A DNA stretch of 64,000 nt from Burkholderiaceae bacterium (GCA_947462685.1 CANHPL010000004.1:50850-114849), one strand, 5' to 3'; positions 10,692 to 23,340 are shown, numbered from the stretch's first letter. Translations and numbers: made by a program. Notes: a model not told the origin generated them from the letters alone.

Positions 10692-11051
10692 ATGAACACG
10701 AAATTAAGCAAAAATACGATTCTAGCCATGAATCCTTCCTTGCCTTTGACTGGCGACGATAGGACTACTGCCTTGGATCGTGAGGCTAAAAAAGTTGAGC
10801 CTCCACCACTCTATAAAGTGGTTTTGTTAAATGATGACTTCACACCAATGGAGTTTGTAGTCATGGTGATTCAAGAGTATTTTCATAAAGATCAGGAAAC
10901 TGCCACTAGAATTATGTTACAAGTACATTTAGAAGGAAAAGGTGTATGCGGTGTTTATACACATGATGTAGCAGCAACAAAAGTCGCTCACGTAACAGAA
11001 ATTTCCCGTAAGTCGGGTCACCCTTTGCAATGCATGATGGAGGAAGTATGA
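10692..11051 (+). CDS. clpS: ATP-dependent Clp protease adaptor ClpS
   Basis: [23 protein letters not shown]; upstream of clpA. Confidence 0.97.
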   Translation: MNTKLSKNTILAMNPSLPLTGDDRTTALDREAKKVEPPPLYKVVLLNDDFTPMEFVVMVIQEYFHKDQETATRIMLQVHLEGKGVCGVYTHDVAATKVAHVTEISRKSGHPLQCMMEEV

Positions 11052-13348
11052 TTGCCCAAGAACTAGAAGTCAGTTTACATATGGCTTTTGTGGATGCACG
11101 TGCCGCACGTCATGAGTTCATTACGGTAGAACATTTATTAAGTGCCCTATTAGATAATGCGACTGCTGTGGAAGTTTTAAAGGCCTGCGCCGTGAATATT
11201 GCAGACCTTCGAGCACAACTAAAGAACTTCATCAATGACAACACGCCTATCGTCCCTGGCACTGAAGAAGTTGATACTCAACCCACACTTGGATTTCAGC
11301 GAGTCATCCAACGTGCCATTATGCATGTTCAATCTACATCAAGTGGCAAGAAAGAAGTTACCGGGGCCAATGTATTAGTTGCGATTTTTGGTGAAAAAGA
11401 TTCTCATGCTGTGTATTACCTGCAACAGCAAGGAGTAACCCGTTTAGATGTTGTGAATTTTATCAGTCATGGCATTCGTAAAGATCAAGCAGATTCTCCA
11501 AAACCTGAGTCAGCAGGTACAGAAACTGATGATGCCGCCAATGGTGGAAAAGATAGTCCGTTAGAACAATATACTCAAAACCTCAATGTATTAGCTCGCC
11601 AAGGAAAAATAGATCCACTTATTGGGCGTGAACATGAAGTTGAAAGAGTAATACAAATATTGTGCCGTCGCAGAAAAAATAATCCATTATTAGTGGGTGA
11701 AGCTGGTGTAGGTAAAACAGCCATTGCAGAAGGGCTCGCTTGGAGAATCACGCAAGGTGATGTGCCAGACATATTAAAAGAAGCAATGGTTTATTCTTTA
11801 GATATGGGAGCGTTACTCGCCGGCACAAAATACCGAGGTGATTTTGAGCAACGCTTAAAGGCTGTCTTGAAATCATTGAAAGATAATGTGCATGCGGTTT
11901 TGTTTATTGATGAGATTCATACATTAATTGGAGCTGGTGCGGCATCAGGGGGTACATTAGATGCTAGCAACTTGTTGAAGCCCGCTTTATCTAGTGGTCA
12001 ATTAAAATGTATTGGCGCCACGACATTCACGGAATATCGAGGTATCTTTGAGAAAGATGCGGCTTTATCCAGAAGATTTCAGAAAATAGATGTTCTTGAG
12101 CCTTCTGTAGATCAGACTGTACAGATCCTACGCGGACTCAAGTCGCGCTTTGAAGAGCATCATGGGGTCAAGTACTCGCAGAGCGCTTTAAGCGCCGCCG
12201 CAGAGCTCTCCTCGCGTTATATCAATGACAGGCAGTTGCCAGATAAAGCAATCGATGTCATCGATGAAGCTGGTGCAGCGCAGCGTATATTGCCAAAATC
12301 CAAACAAAAGAAAACCATTGGACGTCTAGAGATTGAAGACATTGTTTCTAAAATCGCTCGGATTCCAGCACAGTCTGTGAGTGTTGATGATCGTAGCAAG
12401 TTACAAACCTTAGACCGTGATTTAAAAAGCGTGGTCTTTGGGCAAGATCCTGCAATTGAAGCTCTCGCGTCAGCGATTAAGATGGCTAGAGCTGGTTTAG
12501 GTAAAGTCGACAAGCCAATCGGGTCATTTTTATTCTCAGGACCAACTGGCGTTGGAAAAACTGAAGTTGCAAAACAGTTGGCTTTTATCATGGGCGTCGA
12601 GCTCTTACGTTTTGATATGTCCGAATACATGGAGCGACATGCCGTGAGTCGATTGATCGGCGCACCTCCGGGATATGTTGGTTTTGATCAGGGTGGATTA
12701 TTAACCGAAGGGGTCAATAAAAAACCACATTGTGTTTTGTTACTGGACGAAATTGAAAAAGCTCACCCGGACATCTTTAATATCTTGTTGCAGGTGATGG
12801 ATCATGGCACTTTGACAGATAATAATGGCCGTAAAGCTGATTTCAGAAATGTCATTATTGTCATGACAACCAATGCTGGTGCTGAAACGATGAATAAGGC
12901 AACTATTGGTTTTACAAATCCACGTGAGTCTGGTGACGAAATGGCAGATATCAAGAAGATGTTTACGCCAGAGTTCCGGAATCGTTTAGACGCTATTGTT
13001 TCATTTAAAGCGCTTGATGAATCGATTATTCTCCGTGTCGTCGACAAATTCCTCATGCAGTTAGAAGAGCAGTTACATGAGAAAAAAGTAGATGCTACAT
13101 TTTCCTCTGGATTACGTACTTACCTTGCTAAAAAGGGATTTGATCCGCTGATGGGAGCACGTCCAATGCAGCGTCTCATTCAAGATACTGTCCGCAAAGC
13201 CTTAGCTGATGAGTTATTGTTTGGCAAATTAGTCAATGGCGGCACCGTCTTGGTGGATGTTGATGCGGATGATCAAGTAATTTTGGAGATTCATGCTGCG
13301 GCAGTTAAAGGAAAGACAGCCTCAACAGAAACTTCAGAAGAACTGTAA
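11048..13348 (+). CDS. clpA: ATP-dependent Clp protease ATP-binding subunit ClpA
   Basis: Two AAA+ modules ([30 protein letters not shown]). Start placed at the ATG overlapping the clpS stop (ATGA); the ORF track starts at 11030. Confidence 0.96.
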   Translation: MIAQELEVSLHMAFVDARAARHEFITVEHLLSALLDNATAVEVLKACAVNIADLRAQLKNFINDNTPIVPGTEEVDTQPTLGFQRVIQRAIMHVQSTSSGKKEVTGANVLVAIFGEKDSHAVYYLQQQGVTRLDVVNFISHGIRKDQADSPKPESAGTETDDAANGGKDSPLEQYTQNLNVLARQGKIDPLIGREHEVERVIQILCRRRKNNPLLVGEAGVGKTAIAEGLAWRITQGDVPDILKEAMVYSLDMGALLAGTKYRGDFEQRLKAVLKSLKDNVHAVLFIDEIHTLIGAGAASGGTLDASNLLKPALSSGQLKCIGATTFTEYRGIFEKDAALSRRFQKIDVLEPSVDQTVQILRGLKSRFEEHHGVKYSQSALSAAAELSSRYINDRQLPDKAIDVIDEAGAAQRILPKSKQKKTIGRLEIEDIVSKIARIPAQSVSVDDRSKLQTLDRDLKSVVFGQDPAIEALASAIKMARAGLGKVDKPIGSFLFSGPTGVGKTEVAKQLAFIMGVELLRFDMSEYMERHAVSRLIGAPPGYVGFDQGGLLTEGVNKKPHCVLLLDEIEKAHPDIFNILLQVMDHGTLTDNNGRKADFRNVIIVMTTNAGAETMNKATIGFTNPRESGDEMADIKKMFTPEFRNRLDAIVSFKALDESIILRVVDKFLMQLEEQLHEKKVDATFSSGLRTYLAKKGFDPLMGARPMQRLIQDTVRKALADELLFGKLVNGGTVLVDVDADDQVILEIHAAAVKGKTASTETSEEL

Positions 13349-13363
13349 TACTGAGAAATACAC

Positions 13364-13394
13364 TAAAAAAGCCTCGTTAATCGAGGCTTTTTTA
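13364..13394. terminator. Intrinsic terminator, clpA
   Basis: TAAAAAAGCCTCGTTAATCGAGGCTTTTTTA inverted repeat directly after clpA. Confidence 0.9.
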
Positions 13395-13461
13395 GATCCC
13401 AGAGATGACCGTGTATCTGGTGCTGCGCTATAGGCTTAAGTAATCAATTTAACTAATTGTT

Positions 13462-13911
13462 TTAGGTCTTTCCAGTACTTCCAAAGCCACCTTCACCACG
13501 ATCAGAAGATGCGAATTCATCAACAATCGACCATTCAATTTGCATGACTGGAACGATGACAATCTGCGCCAAACGCTCCATGGGCTCCAATCGAAAGCTA
13601 GAAGTGCCACGATTCCAGGTACTGATCATTAACTGCCCTTGATAGTCTGAGTCGATAAGTCCTACGAGATTACCCAAGACAATGCCATGCTTGTGCCCAA
13701 GGCCAGAGCGAGGCAGAATCATGGCGCAGTACCTAGGGTCGTTAATGTAAATAGAAATACCCGTAGGGACAAGTAAAGTTTGTCCAGGGGCAATATCGAT
13801 TGCCTCATCTAAGCAGGCTCTTAAATCTAATCCAGCACTGCCCGGAGTGGCGTATTGAGGAAGTTGTGAACGCATCCGCTCATCAATAATTTTTACTTGA
13901 AGTTTTTGCAT
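13462..13911 (-). CDS. dut: dUTP diphosphatase
   Basis: [53 protein letters not shown] motifs. Confidence 0.97.
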   Translation of the reverse strand: MQKLQVKIIDERMRSQLPQYATPGSAGLDLRACLDEAIDIAPGQTLLVPTGISIYINDPRYCAMILPRSGLGHKHGIVLGNLVGLIDSDYQGQLMISTWNRGTSSFRLEPMERLAQIVIVPVMQIEWSIVDEFASSDRGEGGFGSTGKT

Positions 13912-13916
13912 ATGAG

Positions 13917-15152
13917 TTACTTTAATAAACGATGTGCTACTTGAAAAATAATGTCGCGCGCTAGAGCAAGCTTGTCAGATGGACCAAGACTTAATTCCCC
14001 ATGAGAGTCAATCAAAGTAACTTGATTGATATCTTCCCCAAAAGTACTAGGCCCATGATTGGCGATTAATAAGGGAATTTTTTTTGCAATAAGCTTTTTT
14101 TTGCCGTATTCAAGAATATTTTCTGACTCTGCGGCAAAGCCGATACAAAAAGCAGACTGACCAACAGGACTAGTGGCAAAGTCCAACAAAATATCTGGGT
14201 TTTGTACAAGCTCTAAAGTAAGAGTATCTGATGCAGACTGCTTCTTCATTTTTTGAGAAGCTACTTGACTTACACGCCAATCAGCTACAGCTGCAACACT
14301 AAAAAATACATCGCAATGCGACTGCGACATCACAGCAGCATGCATTTCTGTGGCGCTTTGCACATATATTCTTTTCGTTTTTCCAAGAAACGCTAGGGGG
14401 GTGTCTAGATGAACAGAACCACTAATTAACTGAACTTCAGCACCAGCCTCAACAGCTGCCCTGGCAATGGCGAATCCCATTTTTCCCGAACTACGGTTTG
14501 TAATACCCCTGACAGGATCTATCTCCTCAAAGGTGGGGCCAGCAGTAATCAGTACTTTTTTCCCTTGCAGAAGCTTTGGTTGAAAAAATGCAATTACAGA
14601 CTCGCAGATTTCAATGGGCTCTAACATACGTCCCATACCAACTTCTCCACAGGCTTGATCGCCACTTGCAGGCCCTAATATGGTTACTTGATCTTGCAAC
14701 AAACGTTGCACACTTCTTTGTGTAGCCACATGCTCCCACATTTGACGATTCATCGCTGGCGTAATGAGAAGAGGGCACGGCGCAATTTCACCTTGTGACT
14801 CATGGCCTTTAGCAAGGCATAAGGTGCTTAATAAGTCATTCGCAAGACCTAAAGAAAGTTTAGCCATGAAATCAGCGCTAGCAGGAGCAATCAAAATTGC
14901 ATCGACATCTCTGGTGAGCTCGATATGGGGCATGCCATTTGCGATGCGAGTATCCCATTGACTTAAAAACACCGGATTTCCAGATACTGCTTGCATCGTT
15001 GTTGGAGTCACAAATTGAGTCGCTGCATCTGTCATTACTACTTGCACTTGAGCACCCTGCTTAATCAACTGGCGAACAAGTTCAGGAGATTTGTAAGCAG
15101 CTATCCCACCTGAAATACCAAGCAGAATTTTTTTATTATTGAGAGACATCAT
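13917..15152 (-). CDS. coaBC: Bifunctional phosphopantothenoylcysteine decarboxylase / phosphopantothenate-cysteine ligase
   Basis: [56 protein letters not shown]. The ORF track extends to a TTG at 15173; an ATG at 15152 or 15149 is more likely. Confidence 0.95.
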   Translation of the reverse strand: MMSLNNKKILLGISGGIAAYKSPELVRQLIKQGAQVQVVMTDAATQFVTPTTMQAVSGNPVFLSQWDTRIANGMPHIELTRDVDAILIAPASADFMAKLSLGLANDLLSTLCLAKGHESQGEIAPCPLLITPAMNRQMWEHVATQRSVQRLLQDQVTILGPASGDQACGEVGMGRMLEPIEICESVIAFFQPKLLQGKKVLITAGPTFEEIDPVRGITNRSSGKMGFAIARAAVEAGAEVQLISGSVHLDTPLAFLGKTKRIYVQSATEMHAAVMSQSHCDVFFSVAAVADWRVSQVASQKMKKQSASDTLTLELVQNPDILLDFATSPVGQSAFCIGFAAESENILEYGKKKLIAKKIPLLIANHGPSTFGEDINQVTLIDSHGELSLGPSDKLALARDIIFQVAHRLLK

Positions 15153-15173
15153 AGTAGAACTCTCCATTTTCAA

Positions 15174-15683
15174 TCAACGTCGTTTGATCACACGTATTAG
15201 CTCATCAATAATTAATAAGCCTGTACCCAACGTGATGGCACTGTCAGCAATGTTAAACGCCGGCCAGTGATACTGTTGGTAATATACATCAATGAAATCA
15301 ACTACTGCGCCATGGACAAAGCGGTCTATTAAATTACCTATTGCACCACCAAGTATGAGAGAGATTGAAAAACAAAAGATTCCCTGATTGGCATGGCGTT
15401 TTAAAAGCCATAACATTACGATTACAGCGAATGATCCAATACCAATAAAAAACCATTTTTGCCAACCGCCTTCATTCGCTAAAAATGAAAATGCTGCTCC
15501 TGGGTTATAAACAAGTACCCAATTCAAAAACGCGTTGATTTTACGTGAACCATGCTCAGCAATTTGACTAAGCGTAATCCATTTTGTGGCTTGATCAATC
15601 AGGATGACAAATATCGAAATGCATAACCACATGAAGAAATCATTTGAATGTTGATTTGTAAATGTAGACCTACCTTTAGCCAT
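15174..15683 (-). CDS. lspA: Lipoprotein signal peptidase (signal peptidase II)
   Basis: DQATKW, VYNPGAAFSFL, GGAIGNLIDR, FNIADSAI motifs. Confidence 0.97.
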   Translation of the reverse strand: MAKGRSTFTNQHSNDFFMWLCISIFVILIDQATKWITLSQIAEHGSRKINAFLNWVLVYNPGAAFSFLANEGGWQKWFFIGIGSFAVIVMLWLLKRHANQGIFCFSISLILGGAIGNLIDRFVHGAVVDFIDVYYQQYHWPAFNIADSAITLGTGLLIIDELIRVIKRR

Positions 15684-15701
15684 GACTTTACCCCTTAGAT
15701 T

Positions 15702-18542
15702 CTATGCATAATGTCGTATTTCACCAGTGCCATGAAGATTAACGTCACATCTTTCACAAAGCTCTGGGTGCGATGGGAGACTTCCTACTGCTGGAGTATA
15801 GTGCCAGCAACGGGTACACTTTAAAAATGAAGAAGCTCTTACCGCAACTTGCAACGGAGCACCGGTCGTCGTTGTTATAACTTCGGCCTTTGAGGTGATC
15901 AGAACAAACTTCAATTCAGGACCAATACTTTTTAAAATTTCAGCTTGCTCCGGTGGTGCTTCAATTGTGATTTCAGCTTGCAGTGAAGAGCCAACTTTTC
16001 CAGCCTCTCGTTCAATTTCAATGGCCTTGGTCACATCTTGACGAATATGACGAATTTTATTCCACTTTTGAAGTAAATCAGGTGCATTTGATGTGGTTGG
16101 GACAGCTTGATATTCAGTCGTAAAAATAGTCGTTGAATGGCCCATATTACGATTAAATGTTTGCCATGCTTCTTCCGCTGTAAATGAAAGGAAGGGCGCC
16201 ATCCAATGCAACATAGAATCAATGATGATATGTAAAACCGTTTGAGCACTTTTACGCGAACTTGCACTTGGTGAGTTGGTGTACAAACGATCTTTTAAGA
16301 TATCTAAATAAAAGCCACCAAGGTCTTCAGTACAAAATGACATGATGCGGGATACAGCGGTATGAAACTCATAACGATCGTAGAGCTCCATGAGCTCACT
16401 TTGAACCTGAGAAGTTAAGGCGAGCATATACTGATCAATCTCTACAAGTTCGAGGATAGTAACTGCTTCTTTTGGTTGATCAAAATCACTCACATTAGCT
16501 AGTAAAAAACGTAAGGTATTTCTAATTCGACGATAAGATTCAACCACTCTTTTTAAGATTTCATCTGAGATAGTCATCTCACCGGAATAGTCAGTTGAAG
16601 CTGTCCATAAACGGATGATTTCTGCCCCCATCTTATCTGCAACTTCTTGAGGCGCAATCACATTTCCTAGAGATTTACTCATTTTTCTGCCGTTACCATC
16701 GACAGTAAAGCCATGGGTTAGCAGTGCTTTATAGGGTGGCTTGCCATCTAACATGACACCTGTGAGTAACGAAGAATGAAACCATCCGCGGTGCTGGTCT
16801 GAGCCCTCTAGATATAAATCAGCCCAACGATCATGATCTGAGTGCAATTCTTGTTGGTGTGAACCACGAATGACATGCCAATGTGTGCTGCCCGAGTCAA
16901 ACCAAACATCTAATGTGTCTTTATTTTTTTCGTACAGATCAGCGTCCGCACCCAAGAAAGCATGAATATCTAGAGTTTGCCATGCTTCTATGCCATGAAC
17001 CTCAATTAATTTTGCAATAGCCTCCATGTGCTCTAAGGTTTGGGGATGAAGCTCCCCCGTTTGCCGGTGCACAAAAAATGCCATGGGGACGCCCCATTGC
17101 CTTTGCCTTGATAAAGTCCAATCCGGACGATTTGCAATCATGCCATGAAGACGTTGTTTACCCCAAGCTGGATAAAAGTGCGTCGTCTCAATCCCCGCAA
17201 GAGCCATCTCACGCAAACTTTGAGAGGTTCCAGCAGGTTTGAAATCCATACTGGCAAACCATTGCGAAGTTGCTCTGTAAATAATGGGCGTTTTATGTCG
17301 CCAACAATGCATATAGGAGTGAGTAAACTCAATAGCCTTTAAGAGCGATCCTGCTTGAGATAAGGCTTGCACAATATTTGGGTTTGCCTTCCATACAAAT
17401 TGACCACCAAATAAAGGCAGATTATTAGCGTAGACACCATTGCTCATAACAGGACTAATAATGTCAGTATCTTTTAAGCCATGAGCCTTGCAGGATTTAT
17501 AGTCTTCTTCACCGTAAGCTGGAGCGCTATGCACGATGCCAGTACCACTATCTAGGGTTACATATTGCGCGCAATAAACAGGAGATAGTCTTTGATATCC
17601 AGGATCAAGAGAGGCTAAGGGGTGCTCGAAAGAGAAATTTTCAAGAGCCTGTCCAAGACAAACTCCTAAGACCTTACCCTCAAGACCATAAGACTCGAGG
17701 CAGGCTTCTACCCTCTCTTTTGCCAAAATTAATAACTGCGTGCCAACATCAACCAACGCATATTCAAATTCTGGATGAACATTGAGGGCTTGATTAGACG
17801 GAATTGTCCAAGGAGTAGTCGTCCAAATAACAACACGCCCATCCTTTTGAGGAAATGTAGACAACCCAAATACTTGTGCGAGAGCATTTTTTTGACTCTG
17901 TTGAACACGAAAACCAACATCAATGGCAGGATCTTTTTTATCTTGATACTCCACTTCAGCTTCCGCCAAAGCTGATCCACAGTCAAAACACCAATTAACG
18001 GGCTTAAGCCCTCTAAAAACAAAGCCCTTTTTCATGATTTTTGCAAGGGCTCTTAATTCATTTGCCTCATTGGTAAAGTTCATGGTGAGATAAGGATTTT
18101 TCCAATCTCCAAGAACGCCTAGTCTTTCAAAATCGTTCTTTTGTTGCTCAATTTGCTCATTTGCGTAGGCACGAGCTTTTGCTTGAACTTCAGCAGTACT
18201 TAAGTTCTTACCATACTTTTTTTCAATTTGGATTTCGATTGGCATGCCATGACAATCCCAACCTGGAACATAAACTGCGTCAAAACCCATTAAAGTTTTA
18301 CTTTTGACGATCATGTCTTTTAAAATTTTATTGACCGCATGACCAATATGAATATTGCCATTTGCATAAGGAGGCCCATCATGCAAAATAAATTTTTCTC
18401 GGCCAGATCTCGCTGCGCGAATTAGCCCATAAATATTTTTTTCTTGCCATTCTTTGACCCAGCGTGGTTCACGCTTAGGTAAGTCCCCTCTCATTGGAAA
18501 AGGGGTATCCAGTAAATTGACAGGGTATTGGTTATCAGACAT
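15702..18542 (-). CDS. ileS: Isoleucyl-tRNA synthetase
   Basis: HIGH box [25 protein letters not shown], Zn-binding C-terminus CTRCWHY...CERC. Start placed at MSDNQYP (18542). Confidence 0.97.
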   Translation of the reverse strand: MSDNQYPVNLLDTPFPMRGDLPKREPRWVKEWQEKNIYGLIRAARSGREKFILHDGPPYANGNIHIGHAVNKILKDMIVKSKTLMGFDAVYVPGWDCHGMPIEIQIEKKYGKNLSTAEVQAKARAYANEQIEQQKNDFERLGVLGDWKNPYLTMNFTNEANELRALAKIMKKGFVFRGLKPVNWCFDCGSALAEAEVEYQDKKDPAIDVGFRVQQSQKNALAQVFGLSTFPQKDGRVVIWTTTPWTIPSNQALNVHPEFEYALVDVGTQLLILAKERVEACLESYGLEGKVLGVCLGQALENFSFEHPLASLDPGYQRLSPVYCAQYVTLDSGTGIVHSAPAYGEEDYKSCKAHGLKDTDIISPVMSNGVYANNLPLFGGQFVWKANPNIVQALSQAGSLLKAIEFTHSYMHCWRHKTPIIYRATSQWFASMDFKPAGTSQSLREMALAGIETTHFYPAWGKQRLHGMIANRPDWTLSRQRQWGVPMAFFVHRQTGELHPQTLEHMEAIAKLIEVHGIEAWQTLDIHAFLGADADLYEKNKDTLDVWFDSGSTHWHVIRGSHQQELHSDHDRWADLYLEGSDQHRGWFHSSLLTGVMLDGKPPYKALLTHGFTVDGNGRKMSKSLGNVIAPQEVADKMGAEIIRLWTASTDYSGEMTISDEILKRVVESYRRIRNTLRFLLANVSDFDQPKEAVTILELVEIDQYMLALTSQVQSELMELYDRYEFHTAVSRIMSFCTEDLGGFYLDILKDRLYTNSPSASSRKSAQTVLHIIIDSMLHWMAPFLSFTAEEAWQTFNRNMGHSTTIFTTEYQAVPTTSNAPDLLQKWNKIRHIRQDVTKAIEIEREAGKVGSSLQAEITIEAPPEQAEILKSIGPELKFVLITSKAEVITTTTGAPLQVAVRASSFLKCTRCWHYTPAVGSLPSHPELCERCDVNLHGTGEIRHYA

Positions 18543-18543
18543 A

Positions 18544-19485
18544 TTAATTTTTAAAATAATTTCTTGCAGCGTTCGCATCAGCCTCAATTGCAATTTGCAA
18601 AGAGGTTAAATCAGAGTATTTTGCCTCATCTCTGAGCTTTTTCAAAAATTCTACTTGGATAATTTTCCCATACACTTCTTCATGAAAATCAAATAGGTGT
18701 GTTTCCAGCAAAACACGACCAGCATCCTCAACAGTAGGTCGATAGCCTAAGCTGGCCACACCAGGAATAGGGTTTTTTCCTAAACCGTGTACTTGAACCA
18801 CAAAAATACCGGTCATTGCAGGAGGTCTTTGTTGAAAGCGATTTGTCATCGCCACATTTAAAGTTGGAAATCCTAAAGTTCGACCTAATTTTTTGCCATG
18901 GATAACATGCCCTGAAATCATATAGGGGCGACCCAATAATTGTTGAGCAAGCTTAAGATCACCTTGATGTAAAGCATTTCTAACCGCAGTACTAGAAATA
19001 CGTTGACTTTGAGAATCGTTGATCGTATTTAAAGCATGGACAGAAAAACCATATTGTTCCCCAGCTATTTTTAAGGATTCAATATTCCCAGCTCTTTTTG
19101 CACCGTAGTGGAAATCATCGCCAATGACGATGTGACGAGTATTTAATCCTTTTACGAGGATGTCATAAACAAATTCATTAGGAGTTTTTTTTGCAAAGTG
19201 GGCATTAAAGTGTTCAACAATCACAAGATCCACATTGGTTTTTTTTAATGCATCTAATTTATCTCTTAACCCCAAGATTCTTGCGGGAGCATTTTGGTGA
19301 GCAAAAAATTCTTTTGGATGCGGTTCAAAGGTTAACAAACACGTCTGTAGTTGGTGCTGTTGCGCATAAGTATGTAATTCTGCGAGCAACGCCTGATGCC
19401 CCAAGTGCACACCATCAAAATTACCAATGGTTAACGCGCACGGGGCCCGAATTAAAGAGGGGGGTATTCCACGAATAACTTTCAC
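18544..19485 (-). CDS. ribF: Bifunctional riboflavin kinase / FMN adenylyltransferase (GTG start)
   Basis: [32 protein letters not shown]; upstream of ileS-lspA. Confidence 0.96.
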   Translation of the reverse strand: MKVIRGIPPSLIRAPCALTIGNFDGVHLGHQALLAELHTYAQQHQLQTCLLTFEPHPKEFFAHQNAPARILGLRDKLDALKKTNVDLVIVEHFNAHFAKKTPNEFVYDILVKGLNTRHIVIGDDFHYGAKRAGNIESLKIAGEQYGFSVHALNTINDSQSQRISSTAVRNALHQGDLKLAQQLLGRPYMISGHVIHGKKLGRTLGFPTLNVAMTNRFQQRPPAMTGIFVVQVHGLGKNPIPGVASLGYRPTVEDAGRVLLETHLFDFHEEVYGKIIQVEFLKKLRDEAKYSDLTSLQIAIEADANAARNYFKN

Positions 19486-19509
19486 AACAATTTATCAATT
19501 ATATTAGGG

Positions 19510-20154
19510 GTGATGAAAAAAATTGTGATTCTTATTTCTGGACGTGGGTCAAATCTTGCCGCAATCCTTGAGGCCCAACATACAAGGGCTTGGGAAGCTC
19601 ATGTGGTACACGTCATTTGTAATCAACCTGATGCCCCAGGAATTGCAATTGCCAAGAAATTTGGCGTACAAGTCACGATTATTGATCACAAAAGCTTTTC
19701 TAACAGGTCTTTATATGACCAAGCTTTATTAGAAAAAACACGCAATCTTGAGCCAGATTTAGTTCTTTTAGCTGGTTATATGAGAATATTATCAAGTGAG
19801 TTTGTCCATCAATTTAGTAAGAGATTGATGAATATTCATCCTTCGTTATTGCCCAGTTTTCCTGGCTTAAATACCCATCGTGCAGCCTTAAGTGCTGGGG
19901 TTAAATGGCATGGAGCTACGGTGCACTTTGTTACAGAAGATTTAGATGTTGGCCCGATCGTTGCGCAAGGGATTGTGCCGGTTTTGCAAAACGACACCGA
20001 AGAGCTATTGGCAAATAGGGTTTTTGTCATCGAGCACTTGATTTATCCACAAGCAATTGAGTGGTTTATTCGGGAACAACTTGTTTTAGAGCAGGGAAAT
20101 GTTAGAGTAGAACCTGCGCAGCAACAATTTTTTATGTTGCCAACTACCCCTTAA
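19510..20154 (+). CDS. purN: Phosphoribosylglycinamide formyltransferase
   Basis: VILISGRGSNLAAIL; NIHPSLLPSFPGLNTHRAAL. Confidence 0.96.
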   Translation: MMKKIVILISGRGSNLAAILEAQHTRAWEAHVVHVICNQPDAPGIAIAKKFGVQVTIIDHKSFSNRSLYDQALLEKTRNLEPDLVLLAGYMRILSSEFVHQFSKRLMNIHPSLLPSFPGLNTHRAALSAGVKWHGATVHFVTEDLDVGPIVAQGIVPVLQNDTEELLANRVFVIEHLIYPQAIEWFIREQLVLEQGNVRVEPAQQQFFMLPTTP

Positions 20155-20170
20155 GGAATCATTCATTCTA

Positions 20171-21643
20171 ATGATGAATAAAAAAACCCCTCCTGCAAAG
20201 AAAGTTTCAAGCAGGACAAGCTCACCCAAAAAAACACCTTATAACCCGGCGATCGCTAAGGCCAAGGCATTACCTGTTCACTTAGAGCATTTGATGCGAT
20301 TACTGCCCGAAGTCTTAAAGTTTGATAGCCCAGCGGATATGGTGGTGAGTAAATATTTTAAAGATAATAGCCAACTGGGTAATCGTGATCGTGCTTTGAT
20401 TGCCGAGTCTACATTTTCGGTATTACGACATAAATTAGAGTTACTGCAATATGCGCAAAGTGGTCAAGGTGCTCTTTATAGAAGAATTGCTTTACTAGGT
20501 TTAATGATTTCTTTATCTGAAGGGGGATTGGGGACCAGTCATCGCTTAGAGAGTGCATTAGCCGATTTAGCTTTTGTTGCCCACCCTGGAGAAATTGAAT
20601 GGTTACAACGGTTTATTAACTACCCTCGAGATAGCCTTACACCACCTGTAAGGTTTAATTTGCCTGATTGGTTATGGGAAGAGCTGGAGCAGCAAATTGG
20701 CGCTCAATCTAGGGAGGAGTTAGCACTTGCTTTATTAAAGCCTGCTGCCCTGGATTGTCGCGTGAATACGATGAAAGAAAAAAGAGAAGCCTTGCTTGAA
20801 GAACTAAATCTTCTTGGAGGACGCTATCAGGCAGTGCCAACGCCATATTCAGAATTAGGGGTGAGGTTACTTGGTAAGCCTGCATTACAAAACTTACAAA
20901 GTTTTAAAGATGGTAAGTTTGAGGTACAAGACGAGGGTAGTCAATTACTCAGTATGTTACTAGCTCCTAAAAGAGGAGAGATGGTAGTTGATTTTTGCGC
21001 TGGAGCTGGAGGGAAGACTCTCGCAATGGGCGCTTTAATGAAATCTATGGGACGGTTGTATGCCTTTGATATATCTGCAAGAAGGCTTGCAAGATTAAAG
21101 CCAAGAGTTGCTAAAAGTGGATTGTCCAATGTTCACCCCGTATGGATTGATAGTGAAAATGACGCTAAAGTAAAACGTTTGGCGGGAAAAATTGATCGAG
21201 TTTTAGTCGATGCCCCTTGTAGTGGTTTAGGCACGCTCCGGAGAAATCCTGATTTAAAGTGGCGACAAAGCCCTCAGTCGATTGAAGAGCTGCAAGCGAA
21301 ACAATATTCCATACTGAACGCTGCAGCAAAATTATTAAAGCCTGGTGGAAGATTAGTGTATGCAACTTGTAGTATTTTGGAGCAAGAAAATCAAGTCATC
21401 GTTCTTGAGTTTTTAAAACAACATCCGAATTTTGTATTACTTGATCCAAAAGAGGTTTTAAAGGGATCATTCCCGCAGCTTAATGAAATTCCAGTAGGCG
21501 CGAGCTTAGACTCATCTTGGTGGCAACTATGGCCTAATCGACATGAAACCGACGGTTTTTTTGCGGCAATACTTGAGAAAAAAACAACTCCAATTCAAGC
21601 CACACCAGAAGTGGTGCAAGAAACTCTAGTGGAAGAAGAGTAA
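20171..21643 (+). CDS. RsmB/NOP family 16S rRNA cytosine-C5 methyltransferase
   Basis: VDFCAGAGGKTLAMGALM, VDAPCSGLGTLRRNPDLKW, VYATCSILEQEN motifs. Confidence 0.93.
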   Translation: MMNKKTPPAKKVSSRTSSPKKTPYNPAIAKAKALPVHLEHLMRLLPEVLKFDSPADMVVSKYFKDNSQLGNRDRALIAESTFSVLRHKLELLQYAQSGQGALYRRIALLGLMISLSEGGLGTSHRLESALADLAFVAHPGEIEWLQRFINYPRDSLTPPVRFNLPDWLWEELEQQIGAQSREELALALLKPAALDCRVNTMKEKREALLEELNLLGGRYQAVPTPYSELGVRLLGKPALQNLQSFKDGKFEVQDEGSQLLSMLLAPKRGEMVVDFCAGAGGKTLAMGALMKSMGRLYAFDISARRLARLKPRVAKSGLSNVHPVWIDSENDAKVKRLAGKIDRVLVDAPCSGLGTLRRNPDLKWRQSPQSIEELQAKQYSILNAAAKLLKPGGRLVYATCSILEQENQVIVLEFLKQHPNFVLLDPKEVLKGSFPQLNEIPVGASLDSSWWQLWPNRHETDGFFAAILEKKTTPIQATPEVVQETLVEEE

Positions 21644-21666
21644 AATAAAGTTTTTGGCACATTAGA

Positions 21667-22878
21667 GTGAGTTTAATTTTGCAAGAACTAAATCAAGTAT
21701 TACCAAAGTGGTTGCTGGAATGGGTGTCTAGTGGAGTATTGGATTGGTCTGGATGGGGAATTTTTTGGTATCTCATTATCATGACCCACATCACCATTGC
21801 TAGTGTGACCATTTATTTACATCGACACCAAGCGCATCGAGCCCTCGACTTACACCCCGCTGTATCACACTTTTTCCGTTTTTGGCTGTGGTTAACAACC
21901 GGAATGGTCACCAAAGAATGGGCGGCGATACATCGTAAACATCACGCTAAATGTGAAACTGTTGATGACCCTCATAGTCCTCAAGTTTTAGGGATCCATA
22001 CAGTGATGTGGCGCGGAGCTGATTTATATAAATTAGAAGTTAATAATCAAGAAACTATGGATAAATTTGGTCACGGCACACCAGATGATTGGGTGGAACA
22101 TCATATTTATTCTTATTACCGTTGGCAAGGCGTTGGTTTAATGATGGTTATTAACCTTCTCCTGTTTGGAGCGATTGGCGGATTTATTTGGGCCATTCAA
22201 ATGATTTGGATTCCCATAACAGCTGCCGGAATTATTAATGGTATCGGGCATTTTTGGGGTTATCGAAATTATGACTGCGAAGATGCCTCAAGAAATATCT
22301 TGCCCTTAGGCTTGATTATCGGTGGCGAAGAATTGCACAATAATCATCACACGTTCGCTACAAGTGCTAAGTTATCAAGTAAGTGGTATGAAATTGATAT
22401 TGGTTGGTTATATATTTGCGGATTACAACTTTTGAAGTTAGCACATGTCAAAAAGACGATCCCCAAAATCCGCCTCACGCAAACCCAAGCCATCAATGAA
22501 GAACTCGTTAAAACAGTGATCAAACATCGTTACGAGCTTATGGCGCAGTATAGTAAGACTTTGAAAGAGGCCTTTAGGCAGGAAGTTAAAGTCATGAGGG
22601 ATCTTGCAAAAGAGTTTGCTGACAATCATTATTGGTTATGTAAGGATGAAAACAAATTAAGCTCCCTTCATAAAACCCGTTTAGAAACTTTGATGAGTGC
22701 CAATGATCGTATGAAGCATTTGATAGAAATGCGAAGAGAGTTAACACAAATTTGGTCAAGATCCTCTGCAACTGGCGATCAATTACTTGAGCAGTTACAT
22801 CATTGGTGCATTAAAGCTGAGAAAAGTAATAATCAGTTCTTGCAACTGTTTTCTCAAAAATTAAAAACTCTGGCATAA
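21667..22878 (+). CDS. Fatty acid (acyl-CoA) desaturase with helical C-terminal extension (GTG start)
   Basis: Three His boxes: HRHQAHR, HRKHH, HNNHH; TM segments. Confidence 0.92.
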   Translation: MSLILQELNQVLPKWLLEWVSSGVLDWSGWGIFWYLIIMTHITIASVTIYLHRHQAHRALDLHPAVSHFFRFWLWLTTGMVTKEWAAIHRKHHAKCETVDDPHSPQVLGIHTVMWRGADLYKLEVNNQETMDKFGHGTPDDWVEHHIYSYYRWQGVGLMMVINLLLFGAIGGFIWAIQMIWIPITAAGIINGIGHFWGYRNYDCEDASRNILPLGLIIGGEELHNNHHTFATSAKLSSKWYEIDIGWLYICGLQLLKLAHVKKTIPKIRLTQTQAINEELVKTVIKHRYELMAQYSKTLKEAFRQEVKVMRDLAKEFADNHYWLCKDENKLSSLHKTRLETLMSANDRMKHLIEMRRELTQIWSRSSATGDQLLEQLHHWCIKAEKSNNQFLQLFSQKLKTLA

Positions 22879-22903
22879 AAAAACCGCACATCGTGCGGTT
22901 TTT
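22879..22903. terminator. Bidirectional intrinsic terminator between the desaturase and rpmG
   Basis: AAAAACCGCACATCGTGCGGTTTTT inverted repeat between convergent genes. Confidence 0.85.
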
Positions 22904-22920
22904 GAACAATTGAAAAGCAA

Positions 22921-23088
22921 TTACTTGATCTTTGTTTCTTTATAAGAAACATGCTTACGAGCCTTAGGATCAAATTTCATAATTTCCATTTTTTCAGGAG
23001 TGGTTCTTTTATTTTTAGTCGTTGTATAAAAATGTCCAGTACCTGCTGTGGATTCTAATTTAATTTTTTCGCGTCCGCCTTTTGCCAT
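22921..23088 (-). CDS. rpmG: 50S ribosomal protein L33 (zinc-free form)
   Basis: Absent from the ORF track. Minus strand reads [55 protein letters not shown]; no cysteines. Confidence 0.96.
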   Translation of the reverse strand: MAKGGREKIKLESTAGTGHFYTTTKNKRTTPEKMEIMKFDPKARKHVSYKETKIK

Positions 23089-23106
23089 GATGGTTTCCTT
23101 AAGTTT

Positions 23107-23340
23107 TTATAGTTCACCACGAGCACGGATATCAGCCAAAACTGAATCGATACCGTTTTTATCAATGAGACGTAATCCCGCATTAGTAAGGCGTAAGCTT
23201 ATCCAACGGTTTTCTGACTCAACCCAAAAACGACGATTTTGCAAGTTAGGCAAAAAACGACGTTTAGTTTTATTGTTTGCATGGGAAACATTGTTACCGA
23301 CCATCGGTTTTTTCCCGGTGACTTGGCATACTTTAGCCAT
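23107..23340 (-). CDS. rpmB: 50S ribosomal protein L28
   Basis: [34 protein letters not shown]; start corrected from the ORF-track 23367 to 23340. Confidence 0.96.
   Translation of the reverse strand: MAKVCQVTGKKPMVGNNVSHANNKTKRRFLPNLQNRRFWVESENRWISLRLTNAGLRLIDKNGIDSVLADIRARGEL

Noticed and set aside
12217-12630. 137-aa minus-strand ORF inside clpA
   Set aside because: Antisense to a conserved AAA+ domain; no recognisable domain in its translation.
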